Of a stretch of DNA of 14,886 nt, positions 6,720 to 13,704 are shown one piece after another. A program made the position numbers and the translations under genes. The stretch comes from Streptosporangiaceae bacterium (GTDB lineage: Bacteria; Actinomycetota; Actinomycetes; Streptosporangiales; Streptosporangiaceae). Under the pieces are notes generated by a model. It saw nothing but the letters and a program-made list of their open reading frames with translations. It was not told the DNA's origin and did no database searches. The stretch covers positions 1 to 14,886 of the forward strand of contig JASHQP010000308.1 of assembly GCA_030039095.1 (NCBI GenBank), written 5' to 3'. Positions within the stretch are counted from its first letter, which is position 1. Every line of letters starts with the position of its first letter.

Positions 6720-7759
6720 CCCGCGCGATCGGCGGGGCCGGGCGGAAACTCGGCGCGGACACCGAGCAACCGGACCGGCCGCCGGTCGGTGAACATGTCC
6801 AGCGCCGCGAGCGCGGCCTGGCCGATCTGCGCGCCGTCGCTGGTCGGCTCCGCCAGCGTGTGGCCGTGCGTGCTGGTGAAGAACGGCGCGTGCCTGACCT
6901 TGACCACGACGCGGGCGGCCGGGCGCTGTTCCGCCTCGACGTCGCGGGTTACCAGCGCGGCCAGCCGCAGCACCTCCTGGCGTACCTGCGCCCAGTCTTC
7001 GATGTTGCGCTGGAAGGTGGTCTCGCGGCTGCGCGAGCGCGGCACGTAGGGCTCCGCTGACACCTCCGTGGAACCCTGGCCGCGTGCGGTCTGCACCAGC
7101 CATGGCCCGATCGTCGGCCCGAGCCTGGCCGCGACCGCGGCGATGTCCGCGCCAGCGAGCTCGGCCACCGTGCGGATGCCCAGCTCGGCCAGCTTGCGTT
7201 CGGTTTTCACGCCGATGCCCAGCAGCTTGCCGGTTGGCAGACCGCCCATCACGGCGGACCAGTTCTGGTGCGTCAGCCGGAAGACCCCGGCGGGCTTGGC
7301 GAAGTTCGAAGCGAGCTTGGCCTGGATCCGGTTCTCCCCGATGCCGACCGAGGATTCGAGCCGCGTGGCCGCCTTGATCTGCTGCTGGATCTCCCGGGCC
7401 ACGGCCTCCGGATCGTCGGTCTCGGCGGCCACGAACGCCTCGTCCCAGCCGAGTTCCTCCGTGACGTAACCGAGCGACCGCAGCGCGTTCATGACCTCGG
7501 CCGAGGCCGCTTCGTAGGCGGGCCGGTCGGAAGGCAGGAACACCGCGTCCGGGGAGCGCCGCGCCGCCGTCCGCATCGGCAGTCCGGAGTGCACACCGTG
7601 CTCGCGGGCCTCGTAGGACGCGGTTGCGACCACACCGCGCTTGGCCGGGTCGCCGTCGCCGCCGACCACCACCGGGCGCCCCCGCAGTTCCGGATGGCGC
7701 AGCACCTCGACCGCCGCGATGAACTGGTCGAGGTCGACGTGCAGGACCCAACGGGTCAT
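6716..7759 (-). CDS. dinB: DNA polymerase IV, Y-family, DinB2 type
   Basis: A 347-residue translesion polymerase. The catalytic carboxylates are visible: Asp9 in HVDLDQF, and Asp106 with Glu107 in GWDEAF. YEAR (49-52), which contacts the incoming nucleotide, is intact. The sequence VDLDQFIAAVE, PAAYD-like PAYEAAS, SIGIGENR-like SVGIGENRIQAKLA and the end RPVRLLGVR closely follow the mycobacterial DinB2/DinP branch rather than the classic DinB1 branch. The steric-gate position, Phe13 in E. coli DinB, is Ile14 here; mycobacterial DinB2 has Leu at this place and is known to use ribonucleotides readily. No beta-clamp-binding motif of the QLxLF type is visible at the C-terminus, so it may act independently of the sliding clamp. 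It lies 55 nt downstream of the deaminase gene on the same strand, joined by a 20-codon frame, and converges on the kinase gene with overlapping stop codons. Confidence 0.93.
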   Translation of the reverse strand: MTRWVLHVDLDQFIAAVEVLRHPELRGRPVVVGGDGDPAKRGVVATASYEAREHGVHSGLPMRTAARRSPDAVFLPSDRPAYEAASAEVMNALRSLGYVTEELGWDEAFVAAETDDPEAVAREIQQQIKAATRLESSVGIGENRIQAKLASNFAKPAGVFRLTHQNWSAVMGGLPTGKLLGIGVKTERKLAELGIRTVAELAGADIAAVAARLGPTIGPWLVQTARGQGSTEVSAEPYVPRSRSRETTFQRNIEDWAQVRQEVLRLAALVTRDVEAEQRPAARVVVKVRHAPFFTSTHGHTLAEPTSDGAQIGQAALAALDMFTDRRPVRLLGVRAEFPPGPADRAG

Positions 7760-7818
7760 GCCGCCGCCAGGCGGGCGGGGGGGATAGGGGAGTCGTCCCC
7801 CCTGGGCAGCACGGTCAT
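7756..7818 (-). CDS. Candidate 20-codon relay ORF between the deaminase and dinB genes
   Basis: On the minus strand ATG at 7818-7816 overlaps the deaminase TGA (7817-7815) as ATGA. The frame encodes MTVLPRGDDSPIPPARLAAA and its TGA (7758-7756) overlaps the dinB ATG (7759-7757), again as ATGA. It fills the gap completely and contains a G-run/C-run hairpin. No good Shine-Dalgarno is seen for it or for dinB, so translation by termination-reinitiation is plausible. The peptide has no recognisable homology. It may be real, a pure ribosome path, or chance. Confidence 0.4.
   Translation of the reverse strand: MTVLPRGDDSPIPPARLAAA
7778..7802. repeat. G-run/C-run hairpin between the deaminase and dinB genes
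   Basis: GGGGGGA (7778-7784) pairs with TCCCCCC (7796-7802). An inner hairpin, GGGGA (7787-7791) with TCCCC (7796-7800) around a GTCG loop, is an alternative fold. It lies 19-43 nt upstream of the dinB start on the minus strand, inside the relay frame, and has no U-tract. It could act as an mRNA-processing or stability element or be a dispersed repeat. Confidence 0.55.
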
Positions 7819-8843
7819 GGCCCGCCGGGAGCCTGCGTCGCGGCGTACTGGGCGATCTCGGCCAGATACCCGTCCCGGATGGCGGCGGGCAGCCAGGCGA
7901 TCTCGAACGCGTTCCGCTCGAGCTGCACCACCTCCTCGGCCTGCAGGCCAGCTCCGTTCGCTGCGGCGATCAGGTTGTCGGTGACGTACCCACCGAAGTA
8001 CGCCGGGTCGTCGGAGTTCACCGTGACCCGGATGCCAAGCTCGAGCAGGCGCCTGATCTGGGCTGTTTTCTCGTCGCCCGCGCACCAGCGGTTGGAGATC
8101 GGGCACACGGTCAGGCCGAGCCCGCGCCGCTCGAGCTCTGCGGTCAGCCTCTCGCTCTCCAGGATGTTCACGCCGTGGTCGATCCTGTCCACCCCGATGA
8201 CCTCCAGGCACTGGCGGATGTGCTCGATGGAGTTCGGCTGGTCGGTGTCGCAGTGCATCGTGATCTGATACCCCTCGGCGCGGGCCCGCTCGAACACCTT
8301 GGTGAACTTTTCCGGCGGGTTGCCCTTCTCGTCGGAGTCCAGGCCGATGGCGACGATCCACTCCCGGTACGGGAGCGACTCCAGCAGCGTGGCCATCCCG
8401 TACTCGGCCGAGTGGTCGCGCAGCACGCACATGATGAGCTGTACCCGGAGCCCGAACCGGCGCCAGGCCTCCTCGAGGGCCTGGCGGAGCCCGCCGATCA
8501 CGGTGCCGAACTCCACGCCCCGGCTCGTGTGCGCCTGCGGGTCGAAGAAGATCTCGGCGTAGCGCACTCCCTCGCGATGCGCTCGCTCCAGGTAGGCCCA
8601 GGCGAGGTCGTGGAAGTCGGCCGCGGTCTGCAGCACCTCCATCCCCTCGTAGTAGGCGGCCAGGAACGAGGTCAGGTCGTCGAAGTCGTAGGAGGCCCGC
8701 ATGTCGGCCGCGCTTGCGGCGCGCAATGCGATCCCGTTCCGGCCGGCCAGGGCGAATTTGAGCTCCGGCTCGAGCGTCCCCTCGATGTGCACGTGCAGTT
8801 CGGCCTTTGGCAAGCCGCGAATGAACTCGGTGAGGCTAGGCAT
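7815..8843 (-). CDS. Adenosine/adenine deaminase-family amidohydrolase with an altered HAGE motif
   Basis: A 342-residue metal-dependent purine deaminase of the ADA family. KAELHVHIEGTLEP (13-26) gives metal ligands His17 and His19. FFDPQAHTSRG (99-109) is characteristic of the adenine deaminase type 2 branch (Pseudomonas PA0148-like) more than of true adenosine deaminases. DHGVN (222-226) carries the conserved His223, and NSDDPAYFGGY (276-286) the metal-binding Asp278. The usual HAGE motif, with metal His and catalytic Glu, reads HCDTDQ (197-202): His197 is kept but the Glu position is Thr200, flanked by Asp199 and Asp201. The chemistry or substrate may therefore differ, although I believe a subgroup of actinobacterial homologues shares an HCD form. 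Expected role: deamination of adenine or a related purine in the cytoplasm. An 11-bp-arm inverted repeat covers its start codon. It is the first gene of a pair with dinB, joined through a 20-codon frame. Confidence 0.87.
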   Translation of the reverse strand: MPSLTEFIRGLPKAELHVHIEGTLEPELKFALAGRNGIALRAASAADMRASYDFDDLTSFLAAYYEGMEVLQTAADFHDLAWAYLERAHREGVRYAEIFFDPQAHTSRGVEFGTVIGGLRQALEEAWRRFGLRVQLIMCVLRDHSAEYGMATLLESLPYREWIVAIGLDSDEKGNPPEKFTKVFERARAEGYQITMHCDTDQPNSIEHIRQCLEVIGVDRIDHGVNILESERLTAELERRGLGLTVCPISNRWCAGDEKTAQIRRLLELGIRVTVNSDDPAYFGGYVTDNLIAAANGAGLQAEEVVQLERNAFEIAWLPAAIRDGYLAEIAQYAATQAPGGP

Positions 8844-8858
8844 GGGACATGCCTAGCC
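8834..8858. promoter_or_regulatory. Perfect inverted repeat over the deaminase start codon, candidate operator or mRNA hairpin
   Basis: Arms GGCTAGGCATG (8834-8844) and CATGCCTAGCC (8848-8858) flank a 3-bp centre. The start codon (8843-8841) lies inside one arm. A bound protein or the folded mRNA would block expression. TTGACG on the minus strand at 8873-8868 could be a -35 box, in which case transcription would start near the ATG and the site would also cover the -10 region. No Shine-Dalgarno is seen upstream of the ATG. Confidence 0.6.
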
Positions 8859-8923
8859 GACGCCGGGCGTCAACGTCCAGCACCGCTTTGGCGCCGGCAG
8901 GTGCGGGGGTTTTGGCCGAAGTA

Positions 8924-8934
8924 CGAGAGTCTCG
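8924..8934. promoter_or_regulatory. Small inverted repeat CGAGA-G-TCTCG in the divergent intergenic region
   Basis: A perfect 5-bp-arm repeat in the 162-bp gap between the deaminase and the 9006 gene. It is short enough to be chance. I list it because this gap must hold promoters for both genes. Confidence 0.25.
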
Positions 8935-8972
8935 GGGCTGTTCGGGTTCAGCTGTGCGGGTTTGGTGGGGTA

Positions 8973-8996
8973 CGCGGGGGGGCATGCCCCCCCGCG
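8973..8996. repeat. 24-bp perfect G-run/C-run palindrome upstream of the 9006 gene
   Basis: The sequence is CGC, seven G, CATG, seven C, GCG: a perfect palindrome ending 9 nt before the ATG at 9006. In RNA it folds to a very stable hairpin directly ahead of the weak Shine-Dalgarno (GGTGAT). It may be a dispersed repeat related to the hairpins at 5172-5200 and 7778-7802, a transcription terminator acting in both directions, or a translational control element. Confidence 0.65.
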
Positions 8997-9005
8997 GGTG
9001 ATCTT

Positions 9006-9920
9006 ATGGACGGCGCGCTCGTCGGCAGCGGGTATGCGGACCATCTCACCGATGCGGACCTTGGGCTGCTTGCCAGGGCCGCGGACCAGCCCACGGCCCA
9101 GGCGGCCTCGTGGCTGCGGGCCCACCCCGAGCAGCTGCCCGGGCTGGTCGGAGACCCGCGGGTGTTCCAGGCGGTGTTCGGCTCATCGGCCGCGGCCGCC
9201 CAGCCGGCCAGGCCAGCCGGGGCTTCCGCGATGGCGTCGCTGGCGTCCCCGTTCCTGATCTTCGCCGTGGCGGTGCACCGGGCGGGGACCGAGCTCGCCA
9301 CCATGGACCACGTGCCGGAGCGTTCCGGGCGGCGCCAGCGGGTGCCGCTGTTCGACGCCCCTGAGCTGCGCGACTTCCTCGGCTCGGCAGCCCGGCGGCT
9401 GTTCCTGGCGGAGCTGCTCGCGTCGTTCACCAGGAACGCGGCGCAGTACCGGCCAGCCCCCCGGGCCCAGCTCCGATCCCGTTCGCCGCGCGGCCGGCGG
9501 GTCAGCGAGCTCGACGTGGTGCGGATGGCCGGCCTGCTCGATACGGTCCCCGAGGCCGAACGGGCCGGGGTGTACCGCAGGCTGGGTGACGTGGCGCTGT
9601 TCCTGACCGGGGTGTTTCCCGACTATGCGGCCGGGCACGCGCTCGGGCCTGTCAGCGCGGCCCGGCTGCTGCGCGCGGCGCAGGTGCCGGTGCGGCAGCT
9701 CGATCAGCTGGCCGAGGCGCCGGCCATCGACCTGTTCGAGCACCTCGGCGCCCAGTGGTACCGGGCGGCCTGGGGCCTCGCTCCGGCCCGCACCGCCAGG
9801 CTCGCGGTCGTGGCGGAGGTGGCCGAGCGGTTCCGCCAGGCCCGGCGGGTGCTGAACCACATCGCGGACCGGTGCCTGTTCCCGCAGGGGAACCCCTGGT
9901 TCACGCCGCCCGCCCGGTGA
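9006..9920 (+). CDS. Unrecognised protein, alanine/leucine/arginine-rich, probably soluble
   Basis: A 304-residue protein that I cannot place in a family. It starts at ATG 9006 after GGTGATCTT, a weak but well-spaced Shine-Dalgarno. The frame is open further upstream, but that part only mirrors the deaminase gene. The composition is helical, with Ala/Arg/Leu-rich amphipathic stretches. The segment MASLASPFLIFAVAVHRAG (about 77-95) is the most hydrophobic but has a charged end and is not a convincing membrane helix. A basic stretch, RSRSPRGRRVSELD, lies near the middle and may be a linker. The C-terminus carries HIADRCLFPQGNPWF, a Cys/Trp/Pro-containing end that looks conserved in character. 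It stands alone between the deaminase (divergent) and the VOC gene, with a stem-loop 13 nt after its stop. Gene confidence rests on start context and consistent coding character; no function is offered. Confidence 0.8.
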   Translation: MDGALVGSGYADHLTDADLGLLARAADQPTAQAASWLRAHPEQLPGLVGDPRVFQAVFGSSAAAAQPARPAGASAMASLASPFLIFAVAVHRAGTELATMDHVPERSGRRQRVPLFDAPELRDFLGSAARRLFLAELLASFTRNAAQYRPAPRAQLRSRSPRGRRVSELDVVRMAGLLDTVPEAERAGVYRRLGDVALFLTGVFPDYAAGHALGPVSAARLLRAAQVPVRQLDQLAEAPAIDLFEHLGAQWYRAAWGLAPARTARLAVVAEVAERFRQARRVLNHIADRCLFPQGNPWFTPPAR

Positions 9921-9933
9921 GGCGAGTGTCCAT

Positions 9934-9950
9934 CACCGCTTCGAGCGGTG
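9934..9950 (+). terminator. Stem-loop after the 9006 gene, candidate terminator
   Basis: CACCGCT (9934-9940) pairs with AGCGGTG (9944-9950) around TCG, starting 13 nt after the TGA. No U-tract follows, which is common for actinobacterial terminators but leaves the call uncertain. Confidence 0.4.
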
Positions 9951-10032
9951 CGGCTGACAGCACCGGGGCGCGACCCGCGACACTAGTACTCGGCCCGCTG
10001 CCGGGCTGTCGCGCTACGGAATGGGGCAGCAG

Positions 10033-10449
10033 ATGACAAACGGTTCCCGGCTCGAGTCGGCGGTCATGTTCGTGCAGGACCTGAACAGGTCGGTGGACTT
10101 CTACCGGCAGGTTCTCGATCTCGAGGTGTCCGACCACAGCCCGACCGCCTGCCTCCTGACGAGCGCCAGCGGCTCGCAGCTGATCCTGCGCGCCATGGGC
10201 GGCGGCGCCGTACACTCCCTGGGCGGCGTTGGCGTCCAGTACGTGATCTGGACCGCGGCGGATGAGGCGGACCTCGACCGGTGCGAGCGGGCGCTGAAGG
10301 AGCTGTCGGCTCACCGGGAGACCCGCGTCGGCGGGCCGGTCAAGGCCGTCGAAGGCCGCGATCCCGACGACATCGTCGTGATGATCATCTATCCGGGCCC
10401 GAACGAGGCTCCGTTGCATGAACTCCCGGTGCGCATCTATGGGTGGTAG
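10033..10449 (+). CDS. VOC-superfamily (glyoxalase/dioxygenase-fold) protein
   Basis: A 138-residue protein with the vicinal oxygen chelate fold. [24 protein letters not shown] is the usual beta-strand plus FY helix opening. A second beta-alpha-beta unit runs from [23 protein letters not shown] to [15 protein letters not shown], where the common DPDGN motif reads DPDDI. The His/Glu metal ligands of classical glyoxalases are not clearly present: no His is found at the first strand, and the last strand ends MII where Glu is usual. It may therefore be a binding or resistance-type VOC protein rather than a metalloenzyme. Two starts are possible. ATG 10033 has GGGG 6 nt upstream and is preferred over ATG 10021, which lacks a spaced Shine-Dalgarno. 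TAGTACT near 9983 could be its -10 box. The gene ends 25 nt before the HAD gene, which has its own leaderless promoter. Confidence 0.82.
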   Translation: MTNGSRLESAVMFVQDLNRSVDFYRQVLDLEVSDHSPTACLLTSASGSQLILRAMGGGAVHSLGGVGVQYVIWTAADEADLDRCERALKELSAHRETRVGGPVKAVEGRDPDDIVVMIIYPGPNEAPLHELPVRIYGW

Positions 10450-10462
10450 ACCCCCCGGCCCG

Positions 10463-10477
10463 TACGCTGGACGCGTG
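10463..10477 (+). promoter_or_regulatory. -10 box and leaderless GTG start of the HAD-GH65 pair
   Basis: TACGCT (10463-10468) is followed by 6 nt and then GTG at 10475. This is the typical arrangement of actinobacterial leaderless mRNAs, where transcription starts at the G of GTG. It selects GTG 10475 over the upstream ATG at 10418, which lies inside the VOC gene. Confidence 0.65.
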
Positions 10478-11218
10478 CTCGGACTCCCGGAAAGCATTCG
10501 CGGCTGCCTGTTCGATCTGGACGGCGTGCTGACCCAGACGGCGAAGGTCCACGACGCCGCGTGGAAGGAAATGTTCGACGACTACCTGCGGGAACGGACC
10601 CGGAAGACCGGCGAGCCGTTCGTCCCGTTCGATCCCGTCGCCGACTACGACACCTACGTCGACGGCAAGCCCCGCGCCGACGGCACCCGGTCGTTCCTCG
10701 AATCCCGCGGCATCCACCTCCCTGAGGGCAGCGACGACGACCCGCCCGACGCGGAAACGGTGCACGGTCTCGGCAACCGCAAGAACGAGATCGTGCTGCG
10801 CAAGATCCGCGAGGACGGGGTGGAGGCGTACCCGGGATCGGTGACCTACCTGCACGCGGTCAAGGACGCCGGGCTGCCGCGCGCGGTCGTGTCGTCGAGC
10901 GCCAACTGCAAGGACGTGCTGATCGCCGCAGGCATCGAGGACATGTTCGACGCGCGGATCGACGGCGTCGTCGCCGAAGAGCAGCACCTGGCCGGGAAGC
11001 CGGCCCCGGACACGTACCTGGCCGGGGCGAGGGCCCTGGGGCTGGAGCCGTCCGCCGCGACCGTGTTCGAGGACGCGCTGGCCGGCGTGGCCGCCGGGCG
11101 GGCCGGCAAGTTCGGGTTCGTGGTCGGCGTCGATCGCGTGGGTCAGGCCGAGGCCCTGAAGTCCCACGGCGCCGACGTCGTCGTCAAGGACCTGCATGAG
11201 CTGCTGGGGCACGGGTGA
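10475..11218 (+). CDS. HAD-superfamily hydrolase, beta-phosphoglucomutase-like
   Basis: A 247-residue HAD phosphatase/mutase. Motif I is [10 protein letters not shown] (11-20), with nucleophile Asp14 and acid/base Asp16. A helical cap follows, including [19 protein letters not shown], matching the cap of beta-phosphoglucomutases. Motif II is VVSSSANC, motif III is [10 protein letters not shown], and motif IV is [12 protein letters not shown]. It overlaps the GH65 gene by 4 nt (GTGA), and the pairing is diagnostic: GH65 phosphorolysis yields beta-glucose-1-phosphate and the mutase turns it into glucose-6-phosphate. The same pair occurs in mycobacteria (Rv3400-Rv3401). The start is GTG 10475 because of the leaderless promoter and because the conserved domain begins 10 residues in. 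Activity as a mutase rather than a simple phosphatase is inferred from the neighbour. Confidence 0.92.
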   Translation: MLGLPESIRGCLFDLDGVLTQTAKVHDAAWKEMFDDYLRERTRKTGEPFVPFDPVADYDTYVDGKPRADGTRSFLESRGIHLPEGSDDDPPDAETVHGLGNRKNEIVLRKIREDGVEAYPGSVTYLHAVKDAGLPRAVVSSSANCKDVLIAAGIEDMFDARIDGVVAEEQHLAGKPAPDTYLAGARALGLEPSAATVFEDALAGVAAGRAGKFGFVVGVDRVGQAEALKSHGADVVVKDLHELLGHG

Positions 11219-13617
11219 TCCTGCAGGAGGCGTTCACGGTCGAGCCGTGGGCGCTGCGGGAAACCAAACTGGACATGGACCTGCTGGCGCAGACGGAGTC
11301 GGTCTTCGCGCTGGCCAACGGGCACGTGGGATGGCGCGGCAACCTGGACGAGGGCGAGCCGCGCGGTCTGCCCGGCAGCTACCTCAACGGGGTATACGAG
11401 GTAAAGCCCCTGCCCTACGCCGAGGCCGCGTATGGCCTGCCCGAGACCGGGCAAGAGATCATCAACGTGACGAACGGCAAGCTGATCAGGCTGTTCGTGG
11501 ACGACGAGTCGCTCGACATCCGCTACGGCGAGCTGCAGTCCCACGAGCGCGTGCTCGACTTCCGCACCGGGGTGCTCACCCGGACCGCGCAGTGGCAGTC
11601 GCCGGCCGGGAAGCGGGTCAAGATCACGTCACAGCGGCTGGTGTCGTTCACCCAGCGCGCGATCGGGGCGATCTGCTACGAGGTCGAGCCGCTGGGCCAG
11701 CGGGCCCAGATCGCCGTGCTGTCCGAACTGGTGGCGAACGAGCAGCTGCCCCCGCCCAGCAGCGATCCGCGGGTGTCCGCGGCGCTGGCCAGCCCGCTGA
11801 AGCACGAATGGCAGAACACCCGCGACATGGCCGCGGTGATGGTGCACGTCACCAGGCAGTCCAACCTGCGCATCGGCGCCGCGATGGACCACATTGTGGA
11901 CGCCCCGGGAGACGTCAGGGTCGAGGCGCGTGGGGTCGAGGACACCGCCCTCATGACCGCCGCCACGGTGCTGCAGCCAGGGCAGAAGCTGCGCGTGATC
12001 AAGTTCGTTGCTTACGGCTGGTCCGCCGTCCGGTCGCTGAACGGGGTCAGGGACCAGGTATGGGCGGCGCTGACCGCGGCCCGGCAGACCGGCTGGGACG
12101 GGCTGCTCGCCGAGCAGCGCCAGTACCTGGACGACTTCTGGGACCGCGCCGACGTGGAGGTGGACGGCGACGCGGAGGTGCAGCAGGCGGTGCGCTTCGC
12201 GTTGTTCCAGGTGCTGCAAGCCGGGGCGAGGGCGGAAAACCGGGCCATCCCGGCCAAGGGGCTGACCGGGACCGGCTACGACGGGCATGCGTTCTGGGAC
12301 ACCGAGATGTACGTGCTGCCGGTGCTGACGCTGACCGCGCCGGACGCCGCCGCCAACGCGCTGCGATGGCGGCACGCCGCGATACCCACGGCCCTGGAGC
12401 GGGCCACCCAGCTGGGGCTGAAGGGCTCGGCGTTCCCGTGGCGGACGATCACCGGCGCGGAGTGCTCGGGGTACTGGCCGGCCGGCACAGCCGCGTTCCA
12501 CGTGAACGCCGACATCGCCGCCGCCGTGGTCCGGTATGTGGACGCCACGGGCGACGCGGAGTTCGACAAGGGCCCCGGGCTGGACCTGCTCACGCACACC
12601 GCGCGGCTGTGGCGCTCGCTCGGCCATCACGACGCCCAGGGCAAGTTCCACATCGACGGCGTTACCGGCCCCGACGAGTACAGCGCTATCGCGGACAACA
12701 ACATTTACACGAACCTGATGGCGGCCCAGAACCTGCGGCGGGCGGCGGATGCGGCCGAGCGCTACCCGGACCGGGCCAGGGACCTGGGCATCGACGCGGA
12801 GGAATCCGCGGCCTGGCGGGACGCGGCCGACCAGATGCACATCCCGTTCGACGAGACCCTCGGCGTGCACCCGCAGGCCGAGGATTTCACCAGGCACCAG
12901 GTGTGGGACTTCGCCCACACGGAAGCCGATGAGTACCCGCTGTTCCTGAACTTTCCCTACTTCGACCTGTACCGCAAGCAGGTCGTGAAGCAGGCTGACC
13001 TGGTTCTTGCCATGCACATGCGCGGCGAGGCCTTTACCCCTGAGCAGAAGCTGAAGAACTTCGACTACTACGAGGCGCTGACGGTACGGGACTCCTCGCT
13101 GTCCGCCTGCACGCAGGCTGTCATAGCCGCCGAGGTCGGGCATCTCGATCTGGCCTACGACTACCTCGGCGAGGCCGCACTCATGGACCTGCGCGACCTG
13201 GAGCACAACACCCGGGACGGCGTGCACATCGCCTCGCTGGCCGGCACCTGGATCGCGCTGGTCAGCGGTTTCGGGGGGCTGCGTCACGAGGATGGCACGG
13301 TCGCCTTCGCGCCGCGGCTCCCCGGCGGCCTCGCCAGGATCGCGTTCTGCCTCGTGATCAGGGGCAGGCGGCTGCGGGTCGAGGTCACGCACGCAACCGC
13401 CACGTATGCCCTGTCGGATGGCGAGCCGATCGAGATCCTGCATTACGGCGAAAAATTGTCTCTATCGAAGGAAAAGGGGCAAACTCGGCCGGTGCAGCAG
13501 CTTCCGGCCCGGCCCCGGCCCAGTCAGCCGCACGGACGCGAGCCCGCGCGCCGCCGGCCGACCGATCAAGAGGGCCGCCGGGGGCCGACGGGGCCGACAA
13601 GGGCTGACCAGGGCTGA
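11215..13617 (+). CDS. Glycoside hydrolase family 65 protein, disaccharide phosphorylase (maltose/trehalose/kojibiose type)
   Basis: An 800-residue GH65 protein. The N-terminal beta-sandwich domain (about 1-275) opens with [21 protein letters not shown]. The (alpha/alpha)6 catalytic barrel (about 310-660) includes [29 protein letters not shown] and VTGPDEYS, where Glu488 is the general acid, essentially the same numbering as maltose phosphorylase. KQADLVLAM and RDSSLSAC (625-632) follow, the latter in the phosphate-binding region, which favours phosphorolysis over hydrolysis. The C-terminal beta domain ends near [10 protein letters not shown]. The disaccharide (maltose, trehalose, kojibiose or nigerose) is not readable. 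The last ~45 residues (from [11 protein letters not shown]) are Pro/Arg-rich, probably disordered, and run into 10-bp tandem repeats containing the stop codon; they look like an extension beyond the normal family end. GTG 11215 overlaps the HAD stop, so translation is coupled. Confidence 0.93.
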   Translation: MILQEAFTVEPWALRETKLDMDLLAQTESVFALANGHVGWRGNLDEGEPRGLPGSYLNGVYEVKPLPYAEAAYGLPETGQEIINVTNGKLIRLFVDDESLDIRYGELQSHERVLDFRTGVLTRTAQWQSPAGKRVKITSQRLVSFTQRAIGAICYEVEPLGQRAQIAVLSELVANEQLPPPSSDPRVSAALASPLKHEWQNTRDMAAVMVHVTRQSNLRIGAAMDHIVDAPGDVRVEARGVEDTALMTAATVLQPGQKLRVIKFVAYGWSAVRSLNGVRDQVWAALTAARQTGWDGLLAEQRQYLDDFWDRADVEVDGDAEVQQAVRFALFQVLQAGARAENRAIPAKGLTGTGYDGHAFWDTEMYVLPVLTLTAPDAAANALRWRHAAIPTALERATQLGLKGSAFPWRTITGAECSGYWPAGTAAFHVNADIAAAVVRYVDATGDAEFDKGPGLDLLTHTARLWRSLGHHDAQGKFHIDGVTGPDEYSAIADNNIYTNLMAAQNLRRAADAAERYPDRARDLGIDAEESAAWRDAADQMHIPFDETLGVHPQAEDFTRHQVWDFAHTEADEYPLFLNFPYFDLYRKQVVKQADLVLAMHMRGEAFTPEQKLKNFDYYEALTVRDSSLSACTQAVIAAEVGHLDLAYDYLGEAALMDLRDLEHNTRDGVHIASLAGTWIALVSGFGGLRHEDGTVAFAPRLPGGLARIAFCLVIRGRRLRVEVTHATATYALSDGEPIEILHYGEKLSLSKEKGQTRPVQQLPARPRPSQPHGREPARRRPTDQEGRRGPTGPTRADQG

Positions 13618-13620
13618 CCA
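13581..13620 (+). repeat. Short tandem repeat, about 4 copies of a 10-bp unit, at the GH65 3' end
   Basis: Successive 10-mers read GGGGCCGACG, GGGCCGACAA, GGGCTGACCA, GGGCTGACCA; the last two are identical. The GH65 stop codon lies in the final copy. As 10 is not a multiple of 3, gain or loss of a unit would change the frame and the length of the tail. Confidence 0.7.
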
Positions 13621-13688
13621 GGCATTTCGCCCAGGCTGGTCTCCGGCGTGCCGCGGCCGGGATACGCTCGGCGGAACGCTGGCAGCGA

Positions 13689-13704
13689 TTTTCGTGGCCG
13701 AAAA
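13689..13704. other. Inverted repeat TTTTCG-TGGC-CGAAAA in the GH65-transporter gap
   Basis: A perfect 6-bp-arm repeat with a 4-bp centre in the 244-bp gap 13618-13861. It could be an operator upstream of the transporter or a weak terminator for the GH65 transcript. Apart from this and an AT-richer patch at about 13740-13760, I see no gene or clear promoter in the gap. Confidence 0.4.

Noticed and set aside
5844..7751. 635-codon minus-strand frame across the kinase and dinB region
   Set aside because: It overlaps dinB in another frame and continues antisense to the kinase; composition is Arg/Ala/Gly-rich with no family match.
5172..8996. The three G/C hairpins as CRISPR repeats or rho-independent terminators
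   Set aside because: They are not regularly spaced, have different loops, lack U-tracts, and two lie in reading frames close to start codons.
8175..9005. Upstream extension of the 9006 gene to 8175
   Set aside because: The extra 277 codons are antisense to the deaminase gene. The ATG at 9006 has a spaced Shine-Dalgarno and begins the distinct coding part.
11629..13443. 604-codon minus-strand frame opposite the GH65 gene
   Set aside because: All GH65 motifs lie on the plus strand; the minus frame is a compositional shadow.
13581..13620. Tandem repeat as a replication origin iteron or attachment site
   Set aside because: There are too few, imperfect copies, it lies within the end of a coding gene, and no replication or integrase gene is nearby.
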